From NCBI GenBank assembly GCA_029261655.1, contig JAJDAY010000009.1:20165-84164 (forward strand): a stretch of DNA of 64,000 nucleotides, read 5' to 3'. This stretch comes from Nitrospinaceae bacterium. Its GTDB lineage: Bacteria > Nitrospinota > Nitrospinia > Nitrospinales > VA-1. Under the pieces are notes generated by a model that was given only the letters and a program-made list of their open reading frames with translations, had not been told where the DNA came from and did no database searches. Below are positions 38,387 to 47,484 of the stretch, in pieces (position 1 is the stretch's first letter; every line of letters starts with the position of its first letter). Made by a program: the position numbers and the translations under genes.

Positions 38387-39073
38387 CTATTCATGCTCCT
38401 GAAACCGGTAACCAACACCGCGGACAGTTTCAATATACCCTCCCGCATCCTTGAGTTTCGACCGAAGTCTCTGGATGTGGGTATCAATAGTTCTGGAAAA
38501 TACGCCATCGCCATATTCCCAAATTTGCTCAAGAAGAACATCCCTGGGTTTTATTTTTCCCGGACTCTCGATCAATCGGGCAAGAAGTTTGAATTCGGTG
38601 AGCGTTAAATCAACATCCTTATTTTTTACTTTGACGGCATGACTGGACAAATTGACGCACAAACATCCATAGTTGAATTGTTCCTTAGCTTCCGGAGTTG
38701 CATACACACGCTTTAATACACTTTTGATGCGAAGAATCAATTCACGCGTATTGCAAGGTTTGGTCACATAGTCGTCCGCGCCAAATTCAAATCCCAAAAC
38801 GCGATCGACTTCGTCATCACGAGCGGTCAGCATGATGACAGGAACGTCGGAAGTGCGATTTTCCGAGCGCAAAACCTTAATCACATCCATTCCATTCATT
38901 CCGGGCATGTTGACATCCAGAACCAGTAAATCAGGAATCTTGAAGCGAATTTTTTTTATGCCTGCCTCACCATCCGAAGCCGTCTCCACCTTGAAGCCTT
39001 CTTTGTTCAGCTTCAGTTCCAGGGCCGCCAACAATTCCTTATCATCGTCGATCAATAAAATGTGATTATTCAT
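38387..39073 (-). CDS. OmpR/PhoB-family response regulator
   Basis: 228 residues from the preferred ATG: receiver domain with phosphoacceptor Asp in LVLDVNMPGMNG and the Lys in YVTKPCN, then a winged-helix DNA-binding domain (about 130-228) ending RGVGYRF. The ATG at 39073 overlaps the HD gene's TGA (ATGA), indicating coupling; a GTG two codons earlier is possible. No histidine kinase is adjacent, so it is an orphan within the window. Confidence 0.93.
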   Translation of the reverse strand: MNNHILLIDDDKELLAALELKLNKEGFKVETASDGEAGIKKIRFKIPDLLVLDVNMPGMNGMDVIKVLRSENRTSDVPVIMLTARDDEVDRVLGFEFGADDYVTKPCNTRELILRIKSVLKRVYATPEAKEQFNYGCLCVNLSSHAVKVKNKDVDLTLTEFKLLARLIESPGKIKPRDVLLEQIWEYGDGVFSRTIDTHIQRLRSKLKDAGGYIETVRGVGYRFQEHE

Positions 39074-39606
39074 TTGCACTTCCTCAATAAATTAATTCTT
39101 ATTTTCAATCCATCCCACTCTTCAGTATGCAGGTCATTCACCGTACGAAATTTTTCAGCCAACTCCCTATTCTTTACAAAGCCGCCTGACAACGGTTCAC
39201 GTCCAATTTTGTCCAGGTATTTTTTCCATCGAACCAGCATCCTCAACCGCCTTTCCAGCGGGATTTCCCGGGAATCCAGAATATTGTCTTCTATGTCGCA
39301 CAATTTAATTTTCTTGGACTCCAGACTCCAATCGAAAATATTGTTTGCGTATTCCTCACTGGAAATATCAGCAGGTTTGGTCAAGTCAAATACAATTTTT
39401 CTAACATCGGCCCCAAACATTCTTTCCAGTTCATCGAGAGACATTGCCGTGTCTTCGACGAGGTCATGACAAAGCGCCGCGATCAATCCGGAAACCGATT
39501 TATTTTTATAAGTCAGATAACTTTTGCAGACTCTCCGGGGATGATTATAAAATGGATCCCCTTTCGGTCCTTTTCGCACTTGCCCGGCATGAAATTTTTT
39601 CGCCAA
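39070..39606 (-). CDS. HD-domain protein (SpoT/RelA hydrolase-like fold)
   Basis: About 178 residues with an HD-type metal-dependent phosphohydrolase pattern: FYNHPRRV, LCHDLVEDT, and DIEDN near residue 115, the motif order of SpoT-like HD_4 domains and MESH1-type small alarmone hydrolases. This suggests ppGpp or nucleotide hydrolysis but does not prove it. The start shown is a TTG. The frame is open further upstream to a TGA, with a good AAAGGTG followed by ATT codons, so the true start may lie up to about 14 codons earlier. It is followed by an orphan response regulator with an ATGA overlap. Confidence 0.78.
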   Translation of the reverse strand: MAKKFHAGQVRKGPKGDPFYNHPRRVCKSYLTYKNKSVSGLIAALCHDLVEDTAMSLDELERMFGADVRKIVFDLTKPADISSEEYANNIFDWSLESKKIKLCDIEDNILDSREIPLERRLRMLVRWKKYLDKIGREPLSGGFVKNRELAEKFRTVNDLHTEEWDGLKIRINLLRKCK

Positions 39607-39664
39607 CCGGACCGCCTGTCTTATCTTTCCATTACTGCTGATTTTTAAAATAATTTTTCACCTT

Positions 39665-40315
39665 TCAGATCAACTTTTCATTACGAAAAAATTTCAAAGC
39701 GTCCTCAATGATCCAATCAATATGAGAGAGCAATTGATGGTCGGAATCCAGTTCTTCCATTTGGCACTTAGGATGCGCCCGTGCAAAATTTCGGGACTCT
39801 AAAATATCCACCGTGTCGTCATGAATTCCGTGAACAATACGCGTGGGCAAATCTCGATCCAAGTCCAAACAGGCCCATTTTTCCGCATCGCAGAAAATAT
39901 CCGCACTCAAATGCATTTCTTTATTATACCGATAATGATACACCGGTATCAAGTCTGGAATACCTTTTGAGCCTTTTAAATGGCCTTGAAACCGATCTCC
40001 CCATCTTTTCAGAAAATTAAATCCCGGAGCCATGAGATAGATCGCGGCCACTTCCTCACGGGTTTGCGCCTTGAGAGCGGCAAGATAACCTCCCATACTG
40101 CTGCCTATCAAACCAAATCGCTCGCCTGGATATTGGCCCATACAGTCATCAATGGTTTTCAACTGTTTCGTCAGCGATAACCGTTGAAAATCCCCCCCTT
40201 CCAGATCGGGCACCTCCAGCGAAATGGAATTGGAATCGAATCGTTTTTTAAAAGCCGTCGCTTTTTTTGATCCCGGACCCGAGGCAAAACCATGCAAATA
40301 AATAAACTGCGTCAC
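39665..40315 (-). CDS. YqiA-like alpha/beta hydrolase
   Basis: 216-residue esterase-like protein. IYLHGFASGPGSKK forms the N-terminal oxyanion region, GSSMGGYLA carries the nucleophilic Ser, GIHDD the acid, and DSDHQLL the catalytic His. This fits the UPF0227/YqiA group of small esterases. GTG start. First gene of a hydrolase-HD-response regulator run. The substrate is unknown. Confidence 0.88.
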   Translation of the reverse strand: MTQFIYLHGFASGPGSKKATAFKKRFDSNSISLEVPDLEGGDFQRLSLTKQLKTIDDCMGQYPGERFGLIGSSMGGYLAALKAQTREEVAAIYLMAPGFNFLKRWGDRFQGHLKGSKGIPDLIPVYHYRYNKEMHLSADIFCDAEKWACLDLDRDLPTRIVHGIHDDTVDILESRNFARAHPKCQMEELDSDHQLLSHIDWIIEDALKFFRNEKLI

Positions 40316-40375
40316 AATAGAATCGTCTGAAAATGCTTAATAATTTTTCACCTGTAAAATAAGAAACTTTCAAGT

Positions 40376-41647
40376 TTATTTGTTTAACCCGGCCCACGCC
40401 TCTTTATGATCGAGACTTCCGACATTCTTTCGCATGATCCACAAAAGCCCCAGGCCAGGGAGGGCCGCCAAAAATGTGATAAAAAAGAACACGGCCCAAC
40501 CGGTGGTTTCGACTAAAAATCCCGATGGAGGCCCCACAAATACCCTTCCCAATGCCGCCAGAGCCGACAACAAGGCAAACTGAGTGGCGGTGAATTTTGG
40601 GTTGCACAGGGCCATGAGAAACCCGACGAAGGACGCCGTTCCCATACCGCCTGCCAGGTTTTCAAACGCCACCGCGAACACCATCATGGTGTAACTCTTG
40701 CCCACAAAGGCTAACACCATGAAGGACAAATTTGACACCGCTTGCAGGAGTCCAAATGCCATGAGGGAACGAAACATCCCCAGACGGGACATGATCACGC
40801 CGCCGAATAAGGCCCCCACGATGGTGGCGATCAACCCCAGGCCTTTGTTGATGGCGCCCACCTCTCCCACGGAAAATTCCACTCCGCGAATCAAGAAAGC
40901 CGTGGTTAGACTGCCCGCAAAGGCATCCCCTATTTTATAAAGAACGATCAAGGCCAATAAAGCCCAAGCCCCCGGCCTTGAAAAAAACTCCTTGAGCGGC
41001 CCTCCTACGGCCTCTTTGAGCGTTCGGGGAGGCACGACTTTAACTTCCGGTTCCGGCCCGAAAAGAGTTGCCAACACTCCCAGAGTCATCACTCCCGCAA
41101 TCAGGAGATAGGTCAACCGCCAGCCGATGATTTCGGAAAATATCAACGCCAGAGCGCCCGATACCAGCATGGCGATCCGGTATCCGGTCACGAAAACACC
41201 GGCTCCAAGACCACGTTCCGGTTCGCGCAGAACATCCGTCCTGTAGGCGTCCACCACGATATCCTGTGACGCCGACATGGTGGTGATCATCACCGCCAGC
41301 AGGGCCACCATCCAGGGAGCGGATTTTGGCGAAAAGCCGCTCATAGCCACAATGAGCGCCATGAGAGCGAGTTGAAAAATTAATATCCAACCCCGCCGCC
41401 TTCCCAGAACCGGCGGAACAAAGCGATCCAGAAGAGGCGCCCAAAGAAACTTAAAGGTATAAGGGACCCCCACCAGAGTAAATATCCCAATGGTCTTTAA
41501 ATCCACACCCTCCACCGTCATCCAAGCCTGCAGAGTCCCGCCCGTCAGAGCCAGAGGCAAACCGGAGGAGAACCCCAGCATCGTGATCGTGCCTATCCTG
41601 AGGTTGGCCAGAGATTTCAGTTGTGAAAGACGGTTATCGGTGGTCAC
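40376..41647 (-). CDS. ampG: AmpG-like MFS permease
   Basis: 423 residues with about twelve membrane helices. Sequence signatures of the AmpG family are visible: MLGFSSGLPLALTGGTLQAWM near the N-terminus, GVPYTFKFLWAPLLDRF and SQDIVVDAYRTDVL. AmpG imports GlcNAc-anhydromuropeptides for peptidoglycan recycling; substrate specificity here is inferred from family. GTG start. An 8-bp inverted repeat (41619-41626 and 41644-41651) spans the start codon. Confidence 0.9.
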   Translation of the reverse strand: MTTDNRLSQLKSLANLRIGTITMLGFSSGLPLALTGGTLQAWMTVEGVDLKTIGIFTLVGVPYTFKFLWAPLLDRFVPPVLGRRRGWILIFQLALMALIVAMSGFSPKSAPWMVALLAVMITTMSASQDIVVDAYRTDVLREPERGLGAGVFVTGYRIAMLVSGALALIFSEIIGWRLTYLLIAGVMTLGVLATLFGPEPEVKVVPPRTLKEAVGGPLKEFFSRPGAWALLALIVLYKIGDAFAGSLTTAFLIRGVEFSVGEVGAINKGLGLIATIVGALFGGVIMSRLGMFRSLMAFGLLQAVSNLSFMVLAFVGKSYTMMVFAVAFENLAGGMGTASFVGFLMALCNPKFTATQFALLSALAALGRVFVGPPSGFLVETTGWAVFFFITFLAALPGLGLLWIMRKNVGSLDHKEAWAGLNK

Positions 41648-41732
41648 AACTCAAGGATACCACCAATTCCTTTATTTTCAATATGTTATATGAAATTATC
41701 CTCAAAATTTACTAAAAATTTCATAAATTACC

Positions 41733-41767
41733 GGAAAATCGATATCATCCCCTATATTCGATTTTCC
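41733..41767. repeat. Ten-bp perfect inverted repeat
   Basis: GGAAAATCGA (41733-41742) and TCGATTTTCC (41758-41767), with a 15-nt spacer. It lies 86 bp upstream of ampG and 60 bp upstream of the promoter of the MotB cluster. There is no T-run, so an operator is more likely than a terminator. Confidence 0.6.
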
Positions 41768-41827
41768 CCACTAGCGTTGAATTTCCGTCACTTAGGCGCA
41801 ACAGAAGGCGCCCCGGCACAAAGTAGG

Positions 41828-41856
41828 TTGCAATATCCATATAAGTCTAATAAAAT
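41828..41856 (+). promoter_or_regulatory. Sigma-70-type promoter for the MotB/adenylate cyclase cluster
   Basis: TTGCAA, 17-bp spacer, TAAAAT. The expected start of transcription is near 41863, giving a leader of about 95 nt before the first gene. Confidence 0.5.
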
Positions 41857-41956
41857 CAATGATAAACCAAATTAATACTCTATTTATCTTTTCTCTCCCG
41901 ATGGCGGAAGTTTGCCCTGGGGAATCCATATATTGGCAAAAGGCGGGTGTCAAGAA

Positions 41957-42169
41957 ATGCAGAACCAGGGATATTTACAGCAATTGCAGGAACAGGTTAA
42001 GGTCAAATCCCTGGAACTGAGAAAGTCTAAAAAGGAAAGTGAAAAAACCACTAAAAAGCAGAAAGAGCTGATATTGAATTACAAGAATGAAATAAACGAG
42101 TTGAAAAGAATCATCAAGAAAAAGGACGAGAGGATTAATTTTCTAAAGAAAAATTCTTCAGCCAAATAG
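41957..42169 (+). CDS. Small coiled-coil protein preceding MotB
   Basis: About 70 residues, almost entirely a charged heptad-rich helix (QEQVKVKSLELRKSKKE, INELKRIIKKKDERINFLKK). No signal peptide. The ATG at 41957 follows AAGAA and was preferred to an upstream in-frame start at 41912. It lies 27 bp before the MotB-like gene, whose own N-terminal half is a coiled coil, so the two products may pair. No family recognised. Confidence 0.65.
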   Translation: MQNQGYLQQLQEQVKVKSLELRKSKKESEKTTKKQKELILNYKNEINELKRIIKKKDERINFLKKNSSAK

Positions 42170-42196
42170 TTCTCCGTCACATCGGGATTCTAAATT

Positions 42197-43384
42197 ATGG
42201 ATCACTTTCAAAATCAGCCGCAATTATTAGATGAAACGATTCCTTTGAAACAACGGAACGAACAACTCCTGAAAGAGAACTCCACACTTCATCAGGAATT
42301 GCATCGGTTAAAGAAAATCAGCGCCCATTCCAAAACTTTGATCGATCAGGCCGAATGGCACCAATCGCAACTCCAGGAAGCGAAAACCGCCATTGGTCGT
42401 TACAAGCAGGCTGTATTGAAAACATTCAAAACAAAAGATTTGCTGGTAAAAAAATACGAGACCATTTTGTATGGCGTTGAACTGCCTGGAAAAGGAAAAA
42501 TCCCCAAAACAACTGTTGTTGATGCTCTAAAGGCGGAAGTCAAGGACATAGAACATCAAAACAAAATTCTGAACCGTGAAAGTGAGTTTCTTAAAAAAGA
42601 AATAGAAGAGCTGGAATCAGGCATGCTGGTGCTGGAAGAAAAAGAAATACACGACACCAGAGATTTCAAACCCAATTCAGAAGCCCGCGTTGCGGTGACC
42701 GCAGAATTTTCCAACGGATTAGATAGTTTTCTCGTCACCTATTCGGATCTCATAACACTTATTCTGGTAATTTTTGTTTTACTCTATTCGGTTTCCAAGG
42801 TGGATGGAGGGAAGTTCACGGAAGTGTTTTCATCTTTTCAGGAAAAAGATTTCAAGATCCAAAACCGAAATGTCCGTTTGGACACAAAAGAATTTGAAAT
42901 GCTCGAGCGCGTCAGGGAACTGGTGAAGGACAACGTCGATCCGGAAAGCCTTGTCCGCAGTGATGTACGCACGATCCTTATTCGTCTCAACTCATCCGAT
43001 TTATTTGCGCCGGGCAGTGCAGACCTCAAAGACGGTGCCGAAAAGTTGATTCTCGATTCAATTTCGAGTGAAATTCAAGACGGGGTCAAGCAAATTCATG
43101 TTGACGGGCATACAGACAACGTTCCCATGAAAGATAACGAATCATTTCCAACTAATTGGGAACTTTCTTCAATTCGCGCCTCCCTTGTGGGGCGGGTTAT
43201 TATCGACAAGGCTAAATTCTCTCCTGAACGCATGGTGGTCACTGGGTACGGGGAATACCGCCCTCTCAAACCGAATAATAGCGATGCCAACCGCGCTATA
43301 AATCGGCGGGTTGAGATAAAGATCCTCAAAGACCTTGAGGTTTTGAAGGAGGTAAAAGAGATTAAATCTCCGAAACAGTTTTAG
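42197..43384 (+). CDS. MotB/OmpA-family stator-like protein with long N-terminal coiled coil
   Basis: 395 residues. A cytoplasmic coiled coil (about 15-150) precedes a MotB transmembrane segment at about 176-202. The ion-conducting Asp of MotB is D184 in VTYSDLITLILVIFVLLYS. The C-terminal OmpA-like peptidoglycan-binding domain has HVDGHTDNVP (301-310), NWELSSIRA, GYGEYRP and NRAINRRVEI. Normal MotB places the helix about 30 residues from the N-terminus, so this form carries about 145 extra residues. No flagellar gene is nearby. The matching MotA lies two genes downstream. Confidence 0.9.
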   Translation: MDHFQNQPQLLDETIPLKQRNEQLLKENSTLHQELHRLKKISAHSKTLIDQAEWHQSQLQEAKTAIGRYKQAVLKTFKTKDLLVKKYETILYGVELPGKGKIPKTTVVDALKAEVKDIEHQNKILNRESEFLKKEIEELESGMLVLEEKEIHDTRDFKPNSEARVAVTAEFSNGLDSFLVTYSDLITLILVIFVLLYSVSKVDGGKFTEVFSSFQEKDFKIQNRNVRLDTKEFEMLERVRELVKDNVDPESLVRSDVRTILIRLNSSDLFAPGSADLKDGAEKLILDSISSEIQDGVKQIHVDGHTDNVPMKDNESFPTNWELSSIRASLVGRVIIDKAKFSPERMVVTGYGEYRPLKPNNSDANRAINRRVEIKILKDLEVLKEVKEIKSPKQF

Positions 43385-43551
43385 ACCCGCGCAGAATATG
43401 TCGGCGTCTTTTCTCCCAATTCAGGGCCTTCCCTGCCAAAACCCTTCTAAAACCGCGAGAAATTCCGACACACCATAATTTTTCCCCCATTTTCTCAAAA
43501 CCCCCTTATACTATTGAAAATAAATGATTTATAAATTTCATCCAAAGCCCG

Positions 43552-45666
43552 ATGACCCCCGTCATTTTGGCTTTTCTATGGAAACGTATGGAATTTTCGC
43601 AACAAAAAGACCAAAACGCTCTCTTTGAAAACCGAAAGCTTTTTCGCCAATTCAATCAGCGCAAAATTGATCAAGCCCGGAAAGTTTTTTCTGAACCCGC
43701 TCGAACCGTTTTTTTGACCATTCCACGGCTTCTTCACGTCAATCAAAAAGGATTGCCAGGTTATGTGGAGGGAAATCCTCCCTGCGGAATTTTTAATTAT
43801 ACGATTGACCGGCAATCTCAATTCAGCGGAGAAAAACTATTTCCGCATTACATTATCCGTAGAACTGAAAACTTAAATCCCGTAATACATTCGCTTTTGC
43901 TGGTGGGAAGCATGGGGTCGATCGCACAAAATGAAAAATCCGATCTGGACTACACTCTGCTGGTAGACAAATCCAGCCTGTCAAAAACTGAGCTGGAGTT
44001 ATTTCAAAGAAAACTCTCATTGATTGAAGAATGGACCTGGGAGGAGTTTCAACTGGAGACGCATTTTTTCATCAACGACTTCGATGAAGTGAAAAACAAT
44101 ATCTTCGGGGAGAGCGACAGTGAAAGCACCGGTTCCGCCCTGGCCAAACTGCTTAAGGAAGAAATTTACCGCACATTGATTCTGGTCGCCGGAAAAATCC
44201 CCTTCTGGTGGATCGTTCCAGTAGAAACCAATGACGAAAAATATCAAAGCCTGCTCCGTCAGGTCAACGAAGGGCAAACACTGCTCGATAAAAATGATTT
44301 CATAGACATCGGCAATGTGGCGGATATATCAGACGGCGAGTATTTTGGCGGATCGATATGGGCATTGATCAAATCTTTTAAATCCCCGTTCAAAACACTC
44401 CTGAAAATGGGGCTTCTTGAAGAATATATGTTCAATGAAACTTCATTCAATCTTCTTTGTCATCAGATAAAGAAAAAAGTGTTTACAGGCGATGGCTCCT
44501 GCTCAATTGACCCCTACCTGATGATGTATGAACGCGTGGAAAATTTTTTCCGAAACGCAAAGTCTGCCAATGAAATCGATGCCTTAAGAATCGCTTTTTA
44601 TATGAAAATCGGTTCCCAGATTGATACCTCGAACCTTGAAACAGCCGCAAGGGTAAAGGAACCATCGACCTTACTGAAATTAATGACAAATTGGGACTGG
44701 CCTGCCGAGAAAATAGAGGATCTCAACACGTACAACACCTGGCAAATGAAGAAAAAAACGGAGCTTGGAAGCCGTATCAATAAAATTTTGATGGGTTCTT
44801 ATAAAAATATTTCCGAAAAAAATAAAACCCTGGGCGACGATCAAGGCTTGATAACCAAAAAGGACACGCATCTTCTGGGCCGAAAATTATTTAGTTATTA
44901 CGGTAAATCGCCCCACAAGATCGAAAACCAGTTTGCACTGGTGGATGGGAAAACGGCGGAAGAAGCGTTGACATTTTTTTTCAGCCCTGCCCAGATAAAA
45001 GGGAAACCTGAATGGCATTTAATCAGGGGAATTACACTGGCCAAAATCGCGGACGTGGAAACGGAAAGCATTATAAAGAGCGCCGACTCTTTACAATATC
45101 TGCTTGCTTTCACGGCGTTGAATCAGTTTTTCAAAAGTTCAACCACCCTTCTCATCCGGCCGGATAATCTTTCAATCACGAATACTAATTTGAAGGACAT
45201 TCTCAATCAGCTCACCGGTTATTTTGGCCAGTTGAATATTGCCGCCATTACCAACGAAGATTTATTATCACCGGCACAGATCAACAAACTTTTTCTCATA
45301 ACCGATTTCGGCCCTTCCGTACCCATGGATGTCATGTCTGGAATCATCGAAGATTGTAAAACGGATGCTGAACTGAATCAATTCATCGACAAACGAATGA
45401 ATAAAATTAAATCCACAACGGCAACCTATCTCAATTCATGGGGTGAGTTATTTTGCAAAACCTTTTCCGGGGTCCATTGCATGAAAATTTGTTTGCACGA
45501 CCTCAGTCTGATCATCACCAATGAAAAAGCCTCAGAAAAAAACTTTCTGAAACTTTATATTCCCAGCAAAACAAAGGAAGAGTTGCACCTTCCCTGGCTG
45601 AACAGGCATGTGGTCCGTACCCTGAGAAACAAAAAGGTCGCCCTCACTAAAAGAGCGGCGAGTTAG
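43552..45666 (+). CDS. cyaA: Class I adenylate cyclase (CyaA-like)
   Basis: Makes cAMP from ATP. The 704 residues match enterobacterial CyaA along most of its length. The nucleotidyltransferase motif GS...SDLD has G119-S120 and D131/D133 (LLVGSMGSIAQNEKSDLDYTL in two parts). Further matches are YFGGSIWALIKSFKSPFKTLLK, SIDPYLMMYERV and IRIAFYMKI-like stretches. The regulatory half present in E. coli CyaA is shorter here. Start 43552 was kept, but an ATG at 43588 is possible. It sits between MotB and MotA genes, an unusual context. No CRP-type regulator gene is in the window. Confidence 0.88.
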   Translation: MTPVILAFLWKRMEFSQQKDQNALFENRKLFRQFNQRKIDQARKVFSEPARTVFLTIPRLLHVNQKGLPGYVEGNPPCGIFNYTIDRQSQFSGEKLFPHYIIRRTENLNPVIHSLLLVGSMGSIAQNEKSDLDYTLLVDKSSLSKTELELFQRKLSLIEEWTWEEFQLETHFFINDFDEVKNNIFGESDSESTGSALAKLLKEEIYRTLILVAGKIPFWWIVPVETNDEKYQSLLRQVNEGQTLLDKNDFIDIGNVADISDGEYFGGSIWALIKSFKSPFKTLLKMGLLEEYMFNETSFNLLCHQIKKKVFTGDGSCSIDPYLMMYERVENFFRNAKSANEIDALRIAFYMKIGSQIDTSNLETAARVKEPSTLLKLMTNWDWPAEKIEDLNTYNTWQMKKKTELGSRINKILMGSYKNISEKNKTLGDDQGLITKKDTHLLGRKLFSYYGKSPHKIENQFALVDGKTAEEALTFFFSPAQIKGKPEWHLIRGITLAKIADVETESIIKSADSLQYLLAFTALNQFFKSSTTLLIRPDNLSITNTNLKDILNQLTGYFGQLNIAAITNEDLLSPAQINKLFLITDFGPSVPMDVMSGIIEDCKTDAELNQFIDKRMNKIKSTTATYLNSWGELFCKTFSGVHCMKICLHDLSLIITNEKASEKNFLKLYIPSKTKEELHLPWLNRHVVRTLRNKKVALTKRAAS

Positions 45667-45675
45667 TACCGAACT

Positions 45676-46503
45676 ATGGCAAACCCGATAGCAAAAGAAA
45701 TTGAATATTTCCCCGACCGTCCAGACGAAACCCCCAGGAGGAAATCGGAAACGGACCGGGGAACTCTGTTTGGAGTCCTGTCGGGTGTCTTCTTGATTGT
45801 TATCGCAATTCTTGGAGGAGGCGCTCCTAGTGTTTTCCTGAATTTAAACAGCGCTCTCATTGTTCTGGGGGGCGCCACGGCCACAACCTTCATCGCTTTT
45901 CCCTCAAAAAGAATTTCAATGATGGTCCCTGTCATCATCAACGCTTTCAAACCCGAGGGTTATCATCCTTCGGACTATGTTGAAGAAATTGTTGATCTTG
46001 CCTCCCTCTATCGATCAGGAGGAACTAAAAAACTGGAAAACCAGGAGGCGTACCTGAACCACCGGTTTCTGCGCAATGGAATATCCATGATAGTGGATGG
46101 GTACAGTTCACGCGAGATGCACGAAATTATGGACCGGGAACTTTTCTCCATGATTGAAAGGCACAACGCCGGGCAAAAGATCCTTCGCTTCATTGCGGTT
46201 CAAGCCCCGATATTCGGAATGTGCGGAACCCTCATCGGTCTCATTCAGATGCTCATGAATGTGGATGACCCGGCCACCATAGGGCCTTCACTGGCGACGG
46301 CGTTGATCACTACTTTTTACGGGCTCATCATTGCCAATCTGGTGATCACCCCCATTGTTTCCAAACTGAATACCAGGACGGAAAGTGAAACCATGCTTTT
46401 CAAAGCTATCCGGGCAGGCATTCTGGGAATTCATGAAAAAGCACACCCGCAAAAAATCAGAAAAATAATGAACTCCCTGCTACCACCCGATCAACAAAGG
46501 TAA
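45676..46503 (+). CDS. motA: MotA-like stator protein
   Basis: 275 residues with four transmembrane helices (about 30-48, 52-70, 170-192, 203-225) and the cytoplasmic loop with FLRNGISMIVDG. The third and fourth helices carry APIFGMCGTLIGLIQML and ATALITTFYGLIIANLVI, the MotA/ExbB ion-channel signature. It begins 9 bp after the cyclase stop, so it is cotranscribed with it. It should form a channel with the MotB-like protein upstream. Confidence 0.92.
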   Translation: MANPIAKEIEYFPDRPDETPRRKSETDRGTLFGVLSGVFLIVIAILGGGAPSVFLNLNSALIVLGGATATTFIAFPSKRISMMVPVIINAFKPEGYHPSDYVEEIVDLASLYRSGGTKKLENQEAYLNHRFLRNGISMIVDGYSSREMHEIMDRELFSMIERHNAGQKILRFIAVQAPIFGMCGTLIGLIQMLMNVDDPATIGPSLATALITTFYGLIIANLVITPIVSKLNTRTESETMLFKAIRAGILGIHEKAHPQKIRKIMNSLLPPDQQR

Positions 46504-46510
46504 TTGAAAC

Positions 46511-47362
46511 ATGTCCGACATCGACAAATTTATTTCATCAATTGGCGACGCGAAAACCCATGCAGGAGCCGACTTCGATCGTTATAATCTCCAGGGAATC
46601 TGTTTACAAAAGAAAAATTTTTCGCACGCCAGCTTTGAAAAAGCGGATCTTGAACTTTCAGAACTTGTTTCAATTGATTTTACCAACGCGAAACTCAACA
46701 ATATTACGTTTAAAAAGGCAAATTTGAAGGACATCAATTTTTCCGAAGCGCAACTTCAGGGCGTTAATTTCCAGGACGCTGTGCTCACCAACTGTAGTTT
46801 TAAAAATGTATCCATGGAAGACGCGAATTTTAACTCTGCCTCTCTGAAGAACTGCACTTTCCATGGAAGCACTCTCAACAACGTCAACCTGTATACCGCG
46901 CGAATATTTCACTGCGATCTTTCATTTATAAAAATGATGTATGGGTATATGAGAAAGCTGGACATCAACAGCTCCCGGATGAATGGCGCAAATATCAGAG
47001 GTTCTGACTTGAGCTTTTGCAATATCACCGATGTGGATTTGCGCGGCGCGACTTTAAAATACTCAAATTTAAATTCAGCCACTTTAAAACAAGTGGACCT
47101 GACCAACGCCAATTTGACAGGCGCGGAAATGAAGGACACTCATTGTCTGGGAGTCACGCTTAAAGAAGCGAATCTGGAAGGGGTGGACCTGACCTATGCA
47201 AATCTTGAGGGAGCCAATCTGGTAAACGCGTTTCTTCTGGAAGCCAACCTGCATGGAACCAATCTTGAAAACGCAAACCTCAAAGACGCCAATTTTGTCG
47301 ATGCCAATATAACCAAAGCCAGTACCAAAGGCGCCAACCTGGAAAACACTCTTTTGCAGTAG
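46511..47362 (+). CDS. Pentapeptide-repeat protein
   Basis: 283 residues; from about residue 30 to the end it is a run of A(D/N)LxX pentapeptides (ANLTGAEMKD, ANLEGVDLTYANLEGANL) expected to fold as a right-handed quadrilateral beta-helix. No signal peptide or enzymatic motif. It starts 7 bp after motA and ends the cluster. Such proteins are often binding scaffolds or DNA mimics; no specific target can be named. Confidence 0.88.
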   Translation: MSDIDKFISSIGDAKTHAGADFDRYNLQGICLQKKNFSHASFEKADLELSELVSIDFTNAKLNNITFKKANLKDINFSEAQLQGVNFQDAVLTNCSFKNVSMEDANFNSASLKNCTFHGSTLNNVNLYTARIFHCDLSFIKMMYGYMRKLDINSSRMNGANIRGSDLSFCNITDVDLRGATLKYSNLNSATLKQVDLTNANLTGAEMKDTHCLGVTLKEANLEGVDLTYANLEGANLVNAFLLEANLHGTNLENANLKDANFVDANITKASTKGANLENTLLQ

Positions 47363-47484
47363 CGTTTTCTCCTTCGAGAATGTGCTTTCCCACTATGTTC
47401 GCTTATCTTAAAATACCTGTAAAGAAGTAGCTCTGGTTTTTTAACCCGAGCGTTTTTCAGGCTTACCCGTCCCGAGACCAACGA

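Larger units (their letters stand above)
41648..41956. other. Divergent regulatory region between ampG and the MotB cluster
   Basis: About 309 bp without a gene. It contains a 10-bp perfect inverted repeat (41733-41767) and a plausible sigma-70 promoter for the plus-strand cluster (41828-41856). A/T-rich on both sides. Confidence 0.6.

Noticed and set aside
41619..41651. 8-bp inverted repeat AGTTGTGA/TCACAACT spanning the ampG start codon, considered as a CRP site
   Set aside because: The spacer of 17 nt does not fit the 6-nt spacing of CRP sites, and half of it is coding sequence.
41690..41875. 61-codon frame between ampG and the coiled-coil gene
   Set aside because: It covers the inverted repeat and promoter and shows no domain or coding bias.
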